Assembly (NCBI GenBank): GCA_028696285.1
Contig: JAQVHJ010000082.1
Coordinates: 1 to 8,319 of the forward strand
DNA: 8,319 nucleotides
Source: a bacterium
Lineage (GTDB): Bacteria > AUK180 > JAQVHJ01
Reading direction: 5' to 3'
Part shown: in pieces, positions 1-7,303 of the stretch
Numbering within the stretch: the stretch's first letter is position 1
Layout: each line of letters starts with the position of its first letter
The notes under the pieces: generated by a model
What the model saw: the letters and a program-made list of their open reading frames with translations, nothing else
What the model was told of the DNA's origin: nothing
Database searches by the model: none
Position numbers and translations under genes: made by a program

Positions 1-3000
1 CCAAGGCGATCTCCGATATCTCTTGATATCTTCAGAAATTCTTTAAATTGATTCATTGCCATAGAGTGATTGCCTGTAATCAAATTAAATGTCCCGTAAT
101 TCACTGTTATTGAACCAAGTTTCTGCGTATCCCCAAGCTTCTTAAATATTGATATTGCTTTATCCCAATATTTAGTAACAAGATTAAACTTGCTCAGGTA
201 AAAGTATAAATTTCCAAGATTTGCATGGGCTGATCCTATCTGATTTTCCATTCTGTATTTTTTTGCCAGAATTAATTGATCTTTAAATATCTTTTCTGCT
301 TCACTGTATTGTGACATTGATAAATACAGGTTTCCCATGCCGGTCATGTTTTCTGAAATATATGAGTAATTTTTTGTCTGAAGGAAAAGCTTATTCGCTT
401 TTTTTGCAACCTCAATACCTTCTTTAAATTGACCTTTGTGTCTTAACAACGCACTGTAATCCGACATTATTCTGGCTTGTAAAAGTTTATTTCGAAGTTT
501 TGATTTTCCTTTTAATAATTCTTTATAAGTCTTTTCAGCAGAAGTCCATTCTCCCACAAGAACATTTATCCATGCCACCGTTAACATGTGTTCTGTCTTT
601 TCAGAATATGAATTCAGATACTTAATTAACCTGTTTAAATAATCCAAAGCTTCTAAGTTCCTGTAGCTCTCCCGTGCAAACCTTGCTGCTTCATTAAGAT
701 ATTTTTTGGATTTCTCTTTAACCTCTGCTTTCTCAAAATGATATGCCAGTTTCCCGAAATATAACGGGTTGTCTTTACCAAACATTGTCTCTATTGCCTG
801 GCCTGCTAACTTATGGAGTGCTCGAAGAGATTTCTTCAGCTGCATTTCATAAACAGTATCCCTTATTATCGCATGCTTGAAGATATAAAATAATTCAGAA
901 AGCGGTGACCAGATTGCTTCCGACTCAACCTCCTTCAACTCCCTGTTTAATGATATTCCTCCAAGCATTTTCGAAAGAATCTCAACAGAAAATTCATTGC
1001 CGAGAACAGAAGCTGTCTTTACTAATTTTTTCAATTCCGCATTTAAACGGTCAATTCTAGAGATGATTACTGCATTTATCTTTGAAGGAACAGAGAACTC
1101 TTTATTTGTCAGCTTTACCCACTTCTCCTCGATAGATAATATTGAATTCTCCTTTAAATATAAAAGTATCTGTTCTATGTAAAACGGATTTCCCGCAGTC
1201 TTTTGTTCAATTAACTTTACTAATTCTGAATGAATAGATTTCCGTTTAAGAATTGATGATATTAAATCGGTTGATTGCTTCCGGGAAAGGGTATCTATCG
1301 TTAAATGCTTCTCAGGAATATTCTTAACCGGAATATTTAATTTCTTTGCCCCGTCAAGAAAACGAGTTGTAATAAGAATGGCAAAAGGCAGGTTTTCAGT
1401 ATTCCGTGCCATGTTCTTAATAAAAGTAATTGTATCCTCATCGAGGAAATGTCCGTCTTCAATAATTAACACAGACGGTTTTTTTATAGCTATACTTTTA
1501 AAAATGTTTTTCAGTGCAAAAACGGTATTCTCATATTTAGCTTTAGGCGCAAGCTTAAGAAGATTCTTTCCCATGATGTCAAATCCCAGTAAAGATGCAA
1601 TAAACGGTTCCTCTCCCGATAATTCCGACTTTAATTTTTCATTTTTAGTGTTTTTTAGAAAATCCGAAAATGTATTTTTAAACTTTTGAAGATTATGTTC
1701 TCGGGTATCGTTTTCTTTCTGCTTAAATAAATCTTTTAATAATGTTATTATCGGATTAAATCCTTCTTTGGATATATCATTGCAGGAACAATTGATAAAA
1801 TTTATTTTTTCTGAGTTTCTTTTTACAATCTCATAAACCAGTCTGCTTTTTCCTATCCCCGCATGGCCGTGAATATAACAAATACCTCCGAATTTTTTAT
1901 TAAGGATATTAATAATAAATTTTTCAATTTCAATCAGTTCTTTTTCCCTTCCTATCATCATACCCGTAAAACTTTCTGATACTTCTTTCTTCTTTCCTGT
2001 TAAACCAAATAAATTTTGTTTATTTTTAAACCCTTTGATAACTGTTGCTGGTAATTTTTTAAACTCAAAAGAATTGACAGATTCATTGAATAATTGTTCA
2101 TCACATGAAATCTGTCCTTGTTTGGATAGAACTGTTAATCTTGAAGAAAGATTCACGGTTTTCCCGAGAACTGAATATTCACCTCGAATATTGCTTCCAA
2201 CTAACCCGGCATATACCGTTCCGAAGGATGCTCCAAACTTCACATTAACGGAATTACCGAGGTTTTTTTTCAGTTCAAGAATAAAATCTAAAGCTTTGTG
2301 ACAGGGATCTTCTATTCCTACCGGTGCTCCGAAGAGAATTAATAGCATCCACCCCTTATCGTCAAATGTGATCTTATTAAAAAACCCTTTGAATTTATTT
2401 ACTTCTGAAATTACTACTTTTGTTTTCTTTTCCAGCTCCGCATGAAATGCTTCCGGATCTTTAGACCGGGTTAATCCTGAAAGAGCAATGAAAACAGAAA
2501 CAACTTCACGAAATTCTCCGAATGATTTTTGAGATAATAATTCTTTCGGAAAAAATTGCTCCAGAACTGTTCTTGAAACATTGTTAAGCCTTTTCATCCT
2601 TCCTGATGAATAAAATCTGTTTGTGCTTGCTACTTGGTGAAATGATTTTACTTTTCCTGAAAATTTAACTCTATCTTTTAAATGCTTATAAATAACTTCA
2701 TCTGTCAGGATTATTCCCGGTTTACAAAATTTTTCTGCTTCTGTTGCTTTCTCTATTGCAGATCCTGAAAAATAAAAAGTATTCTGCAGGTCTGTCCTGA
2801 TAATTCCTGTTAAAATATCTCCTGATGCTAAAGTAATTCTGGGAACTAATTTATAAGATCCGAATTTTGTTTTTATTTTTAGCTTATTGAATATATCCAG
2901 GATATTTAAAGCTGCATTAACTGCATTAATTTCATTATTATTAAGAAAGGTAGAAGTGAAAGCGTCACCGGAAAAAGAAGAGATGTTTCCATCATTTGTG

Positions 3001-3206
3001 CAAATTGCTTCAATTGACGGTGAAAATACTTTGTTAATTATCTCCGAGAGTATCTCAGAACCTTCTTTCCCGTGCATGATTAAATTCTCTGTCATTGCAG
3101 TGAATCCGACAATATCTATGAACATTACAATTCCTTCCTGCCAAGAAAAATTCTGCCCTGCGATAAAATTTTTATAAACTGAACTTGGAATTAAATGCTT
3201 GAACAC
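1..3206 (-). CDS. Soluble adenylyl cyclase-like protein: two cyclase domains, NTPase, TPR (partial, C-terminus beyond window)
   Basis: The frame is open without a stop for 1068 codons, from a GTG at 3206 to the left edge. The start is set by TAAGGAG six bases upstream, whose TAA is the stop codon of the preceding gene. Domain order is as follows. Cyclase domain C1 (about 24-190) has FIDIVGFT with metal Asp31 and FSGDAF with Asp81. Cyclase domain C2 (about 233-392) has FIALSGLT in place of the metal motif but keeps YSVLGKTVNLSSR with Asn352 and Arg356. An NTPase (about 416-780) has GRE, Walker A GHAGIGKS (447-454), Walker B VLIIEDGHFLDED and GNPFYIEQI (672-680). TPR-like helices run from about 820 to the end, for example near 957-983 and 995-1024. 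This is the order of human ADCY10, where C1 and C2 form one active site making cAMP from ATP. I infer adenylyl cyclase activity; guanylate specificity is less likely because Lys278 and Val346 fit the adenine pocket. No signal peptide or membrane segment is seen, so it should be cytoplasmic. It is the last visible gene of the operon. Confidence 0.9.
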   Translation of the reverse strand, partial: MFKHLIPSSVYKNFIAGQNFSWQEGIVMFIDIVGFTAMTENLIMHGKEGSEILSEIINKVFSPSIEAICTNDGNISSFSGDAFTSTFLNNNEINAVNAALNILDIFNKLKIKTKFGSYKLVPRITLASGDILTGIIRTDLQNTFYFSGSAIEKATEAEKFCKPGIILTDEVIYKHLKDRVKFSGKVKSFHQVASTNRFYSSGRMKRLNNVSRTVLEQFFPKELLSQKSFGEFREVVSVFIALSGLTRSKDPEAFHAELEKKTKVVISEVNKFKGFFNKITFDDKGWMLLILFGAPVGIEDPCHKALDFILELKKNLGNSVNVKFGASFGTVYAGLVGSNIRGEYSVLGKTVNLSSRLTVLSKQGQISCDEQLFNESVNSFEFKKLPATVIKGFKNKQNLFGLTGKKKEVSESFTGMMIGREKELIEIEKFIINILNKKFGGICYIHGHAGIGKSRLVYEIVKRNSEKINFINCSCNDISKEGFNPIITLLKDLFKQKENDTREHNLQKFKNTFSDFLKNTKNEKLKSELSGEEPFIASLLGFDIMGKNLLKLAPKAKYENTVFALKNIFKSIAIKKPSVLIIEDGHFLDEDTITFIKNMARNTENLPFAILITTRFLDGAKKLNIPVKNIPEKHLTIDTLSRKQSTDLISSILKRKSIHSELVKLIEQKTAGNPFYIEQILLYLKENSILSIEEKWVKLTNKEFSVPSKINAVIISRIDRLNAELKKLVKTASVLGNEFSVEILSKMLGGISLNRELKEVESEAIWSPLSELFYIFKHAIIRDTVYEMQLKKSLRALHKLAGQAIETMFGKDNPLYFGKLAYHFEKAEVKEKSKKYLNEAARFARESYRNLEALDYLNRLIKYLNSYSEKTEHMLTVAWINVLVGEWTSAEKTYKELLKGKSKLRNKLLQARIMSDYSALLRHKGQFKEGIEVAKKANKLFLQTKNYSYISENMTGMGNLYLSMSQYSEAEKIFKDQLILAKKYRMENQIGSAHANLGNLYFYLSKFNLVTKYWDKAISIFKKLGDTQKLGSITVNYGTFNLITGNHSMAMNQFKEFLKISRDIGDRL

Positions 3207-3212
3207 TTTCTT

Positions 3213-3219
3213 CTCCTTA
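3213..3219 (-). promoter_or_regulatory. Ribosome binding site that decides the GTG start of the cyclase gene
   Basis: TAAGGAG on the minus strand, six bases before the GTG at 3206. Its first three bases are the stop codon of the GT-C gene, so termination and re-initiation are physically linked. The first in-frame ATG, at codon 28, lies inside the C1 metal motif and cannot be the start. Confidence 0.8.
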
Positions 3220-4806
3220 TTCTATTTTATAAATTTTATAAATATCATAATTAATGAATTCTTCAAATGTGTATCCTTCAAATATTGAATTAATCTCTTC
3301 TTTCGAAATATTTTTATTCTTTGATAATCTATCGATAGATGCTTGATCATCAATTAAATCGGCAAAGACATATACATTATTATTCTTCTGAAACCGTTCG
3401 TTAATCATTTCTTTTATTATCGAAATACTGTCTTTATGTGTTCTTTTATTTAGGTCAAGATACCAGGATACTGCTATTACCTGGCGCATTCCGAAATATG
3501 GGAGGTAAACCTTAAATATCGGAAATGGTGAATACCCTGAAATAATAAACAGATCTCCAATCGTTGTCCTTTTACTAAGCTCGAGCGTAACTGCTAACGG
3601 CTTATTGTTATTCATGTTCGACCCGGGACCAAGGCTCCCTTTTAAACTTGAGGTAAATACCAGAAGAATTAACAGAATGATTCCCGCAAATGAAATGTTT
3701 TTTAAAATCTTATTCGTTATTGAGCCTACTGCCAAAATCACGATTATGATTAAAGCAATCCATTGCGGTATCTTAAATCCGGGTGTTTCAGGACTCCAGA
3801 ACGAGAAGAATAATCCGTAAATAATAAATATCCCGAGAACTGTCAAAATAAATGTTTTATAATCTATCCATAATTTTTTAAAATTAAAAATAAACACAAG
3901 TCCCCCGGCAGACAGGAGGATTGTATTAATAATTTTTAAAATATTTAAACATTTCCCTGTTCCCGGATAATACACACCCGATACTGAATTTATAAACGCG
4001 GTTATGCTCAACTTGATACTCTTGAAATTTATATGCATATATTTATCAGCTCCCGGCTGTGCATAACCAAGAAACCACGACAGGGCTTCCGAAGAATTCA
4101 CAGGTTTTATAACGGAAAAGATCACTATTAAATATGCAGCAGTTACTGTGCTTACAAGAATAATGAAATACAATATCGGAAATTTAAGTCGCTGCAGGAA
4201 CTTTTCTGTTTTTTCATTCTTCATAAATAACACGATTACAATAATCGGTGCAAGCATAAAATGATATATTGCCATGGAAACAAGAAGAAAATGAAGTATA
4301 GAAATTATAATTATATTTTTTAGAGAGAGTTCCTTCTGAAGAAAAAATAAAATCAGAATTATCAAAAATCCCGCCGGGATGAGATATTCAATATTAACAC
4401 TAAAATACCAATAGACATAAGACACACCGAGAACCACCGCTCCTGAAATACTCAGGAAAATATTCTGTTTCAGATTCCGCAGAAGTTTATAAAAGAATGT
4501 GATCCCGAAACAGCCCAAGATAATATCAAGGATCTGCCCGGTGAAGAACTCGCGCACAGACGGATCAAGTATTCGGAATATTTTAAAGAACATTAAATTA
4601 AACGCGCAGTAAAATAAATGGTTTCCGATAAATACCTTTTTCAGATTGCCCAGAAACCCTTCCAGGGTAAACATTGAAAATGCAACCCCGTCATAGTAAT
4701 AGTCGTTGCTGATTGTATTCAGGTATAAAAAGAAAAATCCTATAAACAGAAAAAATCCGATGAAGAAATCTTTCTTTTGTGAATCCTTCGAATCTAACTT
4801 TTCCAT
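3217..4806 (-). CDS. Multi-pass membrane protein, GT-C glycosyltransferase-like
   Basis: The product is 529 residues. Its N-terminal 385 or so are dominated by roughly ten to twelve hydrophobic helices (for example 14-33, 87-106, 115-134, 142-156, 163-195, 209-233, 293-309, 318-336, 349-363, 371-386). A hydrophilic C-terminal domain of about 140 residues follows, probably on the outer face. The first extracytoplasmic loop has Asp35 and Asp39 (NDYYYDG), followed by NHLFY (62-66). A later loop has SVNIEYLIP with Glu140. An acidic first loop and this Glu loop are usual in GT-C enzymes and in DUF2723/TMEM260-type proteins, which transfer sugar from a polyprenyl-phosphate donor. The start overlaps the end of the upstream GT2 gene by 13 nt and has only a weak Shine-Dalgarno site, so translational coupling is likely. 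With a DPM1-like GT2 directly upstream, the natural reading is a lipid-linked-sugar-dependent transferase. The acceptor is unknown. A flippase or polymerase is a weaker alternative. Confidence 0.7.
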   Translation of the reverse strand: MEKLDSKDSQKKDFFIGFFLFIGFFFLYLNTISNDYYYDGVAFSMFTLEGFLGNLKKVFIGNHLFYCAFNLMFFKIFRILDPSVREFFTGQILDIILGCFGITFFYKLLRNLKQNIFLSISGAVVLGVSYVYWYFSVNIEYLIPAGFLIILILFFLQKELSLKNIIIISILHFLLVSMAIYHFMLAPIIVIVLFMKNEKTEKFLQRLKFPILYFIILVSTVTAAYLIVIFSVIKPVNSSEALSWFLGYAQPGADKYMHINFKSIKLSITAFINSVSGVYYPGTGKCLNILKIINTILLSAGGLVFIFNFKKLWIDYKTFILTVLGIFIIYGLFFSFWSPETPGFKIPQWIALIIIVILAVGSITNKILKNISFAGIILLILLVFTSSLKGSLGPGSNMNNNKPLAVTLELSKRTTIGDLFIISGYSPFPIFKVYLPYFGMRQVIAVSWYLDLNKRTHKDSISIIKEMINERFQKNNNVYVFADLIDDQASIDRLSKNKNISKEEINSIFEGYTFEEFINYDIYKIYKIE

Positions 4807-5543
4807 TTTAGCCTGTAGATTAATTTTAAGTACTGAATAATTGTTTTCATTAACTTCATCTTACTCTTCCCTTTCTTAAAATCATACCTTAAACAGATCG
4901 GGATCTCTGAAACATTCGGATTCAGCTTGGTTAATTTAATAATGAACTCAATATTATATGAAAAATCATCGCGTGTAATAAAGTCTTTTCCATATTTTTC
5001 AGAAGTTTCCCTTAAAAATTCATATTTAATCCCTCGGTAGCCTGAAGTGTAATCCTTCAGATTCTTAACAGGGAACAGAATACGTATGAATAAATTTGCC
5101 GAATTACTTATCAATCTCCGCAAAAAAGGAACCCCTTCAACAACACTACCTTTCTGAAACCGGGATGCAATTACAATATCATTTCCCTTCTTGAATTCAG
5201 GAACCATTTCGAAAATCTGTTTCACCAGATGTGAATTATCACTATCCATCGTAATCACAACGGCATCCTTCTCACCTGGGAACGTCTTAAAGATAAAATT
5301 GATTGCATCTCTAATGGAACATCCGAGATTCCTGTTCGTCTCATGAGAAATAACATTAACCGGTAATAATTCCTGATAATTTTTCAGGATATTCAGTGAT
5401 TTATCTGTGCTCCCGTCATCCACTGCAATAATCTCCAGCGTCTCCATCTTATCAGTAAAACTTTTCAAAATCTGCGAAAAGAGAAAAGGGAGATTAAGTT
5501 CCTCGTTAAATATCGGCAGGATTAAAAATATTTTAGGGGACAT
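4794..5543 (-). CDS. Family 2 glycosyltransferase, polyprenyl-phosphate sugar synthase-like
   Basis: I choose the ATG at 5543 (249 residues). A longer in-frame start at 5594 would overlap the nuclease gene by 44 nt, and the family's first strand (KIFLILPIFNEE) begins right after the chosen Met. The spacing from the upstream stop is 7 nt. Numbered from this start, the GT-A fold motifs are VDDGSTD (41-47), the metal-binding DSDNSH (Asp100, Asp102, His105), SRF (127-129), SGYRG (167-171), the acidic ITRDDFSYNIE around 189-199, and the basic KGKSKM (224-229). The DxDxxH form and the SKM tail resemble dolichol-phosphate mannose synthase (DPM1) and bacterial polyprenyl-phosphate glycosyltransferases, which move a sugar from a nucleotide donor to a lipid phosphate at the inner leaflet. 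No C-terminal transmembrane pair is present, as in the soluble DPM1 class. It probably supplies the downstream GT-C protein. The sugar cannot be read from sequence. Confidence 0.88.
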   Translation of the reverse strand: MSPKIFLILPIFNEELNLPFLFSQILKSFTDKMETLEIIAVDDGSTDKSLNILKNYQELLPVNVISHETNRNLGCSIRDAINFIFKTFPGEKDAVVITMDSDNSHLVKQIFEMVPEFKKGNDIVIASRFQKGSVVEGVPFLRRLISNSANLFIRILFPVKNLKDYTSGYRGIKYEFLRETSEKYGKDFITRDDFSYNIEFIIKLTKLNPNVSEIPICLRYDFKKGKSKMKLMKTIIQYLKLIYRLKWKS

Positions 5544-5550
5544 CTGTTGC

Positions 5551-6387
5551 CTATTTCCAAGCAGGACAATCTGATTTCCAAGCACACCAGTCACAAAGAC
5601 TCGATGGCCTTGGATTATATTCTGTTATTTTATTTATCCTGTCACGCCAGTTCTTAAGCGTAAACAGGACATCGTGTTCTATTTCCTTATTGAATCTTTC
5701 TGAAAGGATCTTTAAATCACCTTTCAGAAATACTACTGAACCTTTTATCGGTTTTTCGGGAAATTTATAACCCATCCATATCGCATATATTCCCAGCTGA
5801 AGCTTTTTCTGCTTGAAGTCATCAAAGAATTTCGGGTCCGGGGCAGGACCTGTCTTCCAATCCCAAAGAACAAAATTCCCTTCAGTATCCTGTGAAATTA
5901 AATCGTACTTTCCCCGGATTAAATATTCATCCGTCTCAATCTCCAGGTCGCCCTCCACGTTGAATATCTTGTGCCCCTTCATGTGTTTCTGTAGAAATAT
6001 ATTGAAGTTTTTTCCAAACTCCTTAACCCGCTCAATATAATTTTCAATACTTGTATTCTTTCTGATAATTCTATACGGTTCTCTCAATTCCCCTTCCCAG
6101 ATAAAAGACAGACGGAAATCTGCAAGAAGTTTATCTAAATTAACAGCATCGTCCGAATCTATTGCTCTGCTCTGCTCCTGGATCTCCTTGAATTTATTCT
6201 CAAGATACCCGTGAAAAAAAGAACCCATCCCTATCTCTATCGTTTCAAACTCCGGTTTCGGTTTCGGGGTCTCAATATAACTCTTATAATAACTATACAG
6301 ACACTTCGCTGACGACATCCTCGACACAGTAATTACATTTTCCTCATCCTGCTTCGTAAAACGATCGTTAACAGAAACAACTTTCAT
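5551..6387 (-). CDS. PD-(D/E)XK nuclease, RecB/Cas4-like, with likely Fe-S cluster
   Basis: The product is 278 residues. The ATG at 6387 has AGAGGAG six bases upstream and is the first gene after the promoter. Visible nuclease motifs are GSFFHGYLE with His59, GKYDLI with Asp162, VLWDWKTG with Asp176 and Lys178, and QLGIYAI with Gln197 and Tyr201. These make up the RecB-family active site (motifs I, II, III and QxxxY). One cysteine near the N-terminus (Cys29, in KCLYSYY) and three at the C-terminus (Cys265, Cys268, Cys274) follow the arrangement that binds a 4Fe-4S cluster in Cas4, AddB and related nucleases. The length fits a stand-alone PDDEXK_1 protein rather than a helicase fusion. No helicase, cas1 or cas2 gene lies nearby, so a CRISPR role is not supported. 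DNA end processing or repair is the default inference. Its stop lies 7 nt before the glycosyltransferase start. Confidence 0.88.
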   Translation of the reverse strand: MKVVSVNDRFTKQDEENVITVSRMSSAKCLYSYYKSYIETPKPKPEFETIEIGMGSFFHGYLENKFKEIQEQSRAIDSDDAVNLDKLLADFRLSFIWEGELREPYRIIRKNTSIENYIERVKEFGKNFNIFLQKHMKGHKIFNVEGDLEIETDEYLIRGKYDLISQDTEGNFVLWDWKTGPAPDPKFFDDFKQKKLQLGIYAIWMGYKFPEKPIKGSVVFLKGDLKILSERFNKEIEHDVLFTLKNWRDRINKITEYNPRPSSLCDWCAWKSDCPAWK

Positions 6388-6393
6388 TTAAAA

Positions 6394-6400
6394 CTCCTCT
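6394..6400 (-). promoter_or_regulatory. Ribosome binding site of the nuclease gene
   Basis: AGAGGAG on the minus strand, six bases before the ATG at 6387. It supports this start over internal Met codons. Confidence 0.75.
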
Positions 6401-6410
6401 TCTTTTAACT

Positions 6411-6439
6411 ATTATATACCATTTTCACATTTTATTCAA
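6411..6439 (-). promoter_or_regulatory. Sigma70-like promoter of the four-gene operon
   Basis: On the minus strand, TTGAAT (6439-6434) is followed by a 17-bp AT-rich spacer and a perfect TATAAT (6416-6411). The likely transcription start is only about 15-20 bases before the nuclease ATG at 6387, giving a short leader. It is the only good promoter I see for the operon, because the three downstream junctions are overlapping or at most 10 nt. It is not of the Bacteroidia type (TAnnTTTG). Confidence 0.65.
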
Positions 6440-6440
6440 G

Positions 6441-6473
6441 AAAAAAAGGGACGGTTCTTTCGTTTTTATCAAT
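6441..6473 (+). repeat. Left boundary sequence of the mosaic
   Basis: AAAAAAAGGG, then GGTT, then TTTTTATCA. It matches 8108-8141 at most positions in the same orientation. The copies bracket the whole repeat region, about 1.67 kb apart. It lies directly upstream of the operon promoter. Confidence 0.6.
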
Positions 6474-6523
6474 ATTATGTTTACTTCGCAGAGTTGCAGA
6501 TAAGAGAAGAAGAATATTTTGCC

Positions 6524-6550
6524 ATGAAGGACATGAAGGACTTGAAGGGT
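6524..6550 (+). repeat. 9-bp tandem array, word ATGAAGGAC x3
   Basis: Two perfect ATGAAGGAC words are followed by TTGAAGGGT. This is the first recognisable array at the left side of the mosaic, preceded by GCC. Confidence 0.85.
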
Positions 6551-6627
6551 TATGTATAAAATTATATGGTTGCTTAGAACCAGAAAGCGGATGATACTTG
6601 GAAAGCTTTCGAATGTGAATTGGAACC

Positions 6628-6654
6628 GTGGACCACGCTGATCACGCTGAAAGA
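6628..6654 (+). repeat. 9-bp tandem array, words GTGGACCAC, GCTGATCAC, GCTGAAAGA
   Basis: Three 9-mers after an ACC triplet. Near-identical arrays follow other type A units at 6887-6913 and 7822-7848, where the first two words are GCGGACCAC and GCTGACCAC. Confidence 0.85.
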
Positions 6655-6737
6655 ATTACTTTGTTGATATTAAGACAAGAATGATATGCTGCACCAAAAA
6701 GCAAGCGGTACTTATTTAAAAATTGAATGTGATTTTC
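6655..6737 (+). repeat. Type B unit of the mosaic (reference copy)
   Basis: The landmarks are TTTGTTGATATTAAGACAAG, GATATGCTGCACCAAAAAGC, TACTTATTTAAAAATTG and AATGTGATTTT. It aligns end to end with type A, so both derive from one ancestor. Other copies are 6914-6996 and 7849-7931. All three are followed by CACCGCAG. Confidence 0.75.
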
Positions 6738-6740
6738 ACC

Positions 6741-6767
6741 GCAGAGGACACAGAGGACGCAGAGAAT
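6741..6767 (+). repeat. 9-bp tandem array, words GCAGAGGAC, ACAGAGGAC, GCAGAGAAT
   Basis: Three 9-mers after ACC. The same three words recur at 7935-7961, and a two-word version is at 7515-7532. After type B unit 6914-6996 only the first GCAG survives before the next unit. Confidence 0.85.
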
Positions 6768-6780
6768 ATTTTAACCGCAG

Positions 6781-6883
6781 AATTGCAAAAGGATGAAAAT
6801 TTACATAGTTGATTTTAAGATAAAAATAATATTCTGAACCAGAAAGCGGATGATACTTGGAAAGCTTTCGAATGTGAATTGGA
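6781..6883 (+). repeat. Type A unit of the mosaic (reference copy)
   Basis: This is an AT-rich unit with the landmarks GTTGATTTTAAGAT, CTGAACCAGAAAGCGG, GATACTT and GAATGTGAATT, plus a 10-bp palindrome GAAAGCTTTC at 6861-6870. Related type A units are 6551-6624, 7004-7106 and 7745-7818. Where the following array is intact, it is usually of the GCTGACCAC word. Confidence 0.75.
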
Positions 6884-7003
6884 ACCGCGGACCACGCTGA
6901 CCACGCTGAAAGAATTACTTTGTTGATATTAAGACAAGAATGATATGCTGCACCAAAAAGCAAGCGATACTTATTTAAAAATTGAATGTGATTTTCACCG
7001 CAG
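6836..7003 (+). repeat. 168-bp near-identical duplication of 6577-6744
   Basis: The segment from GAACCAGAAAGC to CACCGCAG at 6577-6744 is repeated here at the same length with three substitutions, 259 bp downstream. An overlapping 86-bp identity (6774-6859 with 6997-7082) extends the pattern. The left part of the region is therefore a higher-order tandem array of two alternating unit types (called A and B below). Confidence 0.9.
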
Positions 7004-7109
7004 AATTGCAAAAGGATGAAAATTTACATAGTTGATTTTAAGATAAAAATAATATTCTGAACCAGAAAGCGGATGATACTTGAAGAGCTTTCGAATGTGA
7101 ATTTTCACC

Positions 7110-7159
7110 ACGGAGAGATCCTTCACATTCGTTCAGGCTAAACATCTCACACGGAGAGA
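7110..7159 (+). repeat. ACGGAGAGA words split by a 32-bp insert
   Basis: ACGGAGAGA occurs at 7110-7118 and again at 7151-7159. The 32 bases between them (7119-7150) contain CCTTCACATTCGTTCAGG, a weak inverted sequence that is not part of the unit consensus. It resembles a short dispersed element inserted in, and flanked by, a 9-mer word. Confidence 0.6.
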
Positions 7160-7246
7160 ATACTTACAATTGAAAATTGTAGATTGAAAATTGAAAATTT
7201 TGAATATAGCATTGTAAATGATGTTGCAGATGTTTAGAACGTGTGA

Positions 7247-7287
7247 TACTTAAAGAACATTTGAATGTAAATATTTTTACCATGAAG
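7247..7287 (+). repeat. 41-bp repeat ending a type C unit, copy 1
   Basis: The 41 bases from TACTTAAAG to ACCATGAAG are identical to 7620-7660. They form the right end of a third unit type whose left half is more diverged. Both copies lead into an ATGAAG word. Confidence 0.8.
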
Positions 7288-7299
7288 GACATGAAGATA
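7282..7299 (+). repeat. 9-bp tandem array, words ATGAAGGAC, ATGAAGATA
   Basis: Two words follow ACC directly after the 41-bp repeat. The array runs into a 7-bp tandem array at 7304. Confidence 0.8.
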
Positions 7300-7303
7300 T
7301 AAA

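Larger units (their letters stand above)
6535..6821 (+). repeat. 287-bp direct repeat, copy 1
   Basis: This copy matches 7729-8015 over its whole length without an insertion or deletion. By eye there are about 12 substitutions, most of them transitions in the left half. It contains two full repeat units (6551-6624 and 6655-6737), their 9-mer arrays, and the beginning of a third unit. The two copies are 1194 bp apart in the same orientation. Confidence 0.9.

Noticed and set aside
997..3177. Plus-strand frames opposite the cyclase gene (997-1182, 1378-1689, 2035-2301, 2887-3177)
   Set aside because: The minus frame is continuous for 1068 codons with recognisable domains; these are antisense shadows.
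5544..5594. Upstream start of the GT2 at 5594 (17 extra residues)
   Set aside because: It would overlap the nuclease gene by 44 nt, and the extra residues precede the conserved first strand of the GT-A fold.
3605..6040. Plus-strand frames at 3605-3820 and 5813-6040
   Set aside because: Antisense to the GT-C and nuclease genes, with no family resemblance and no ribosome site.
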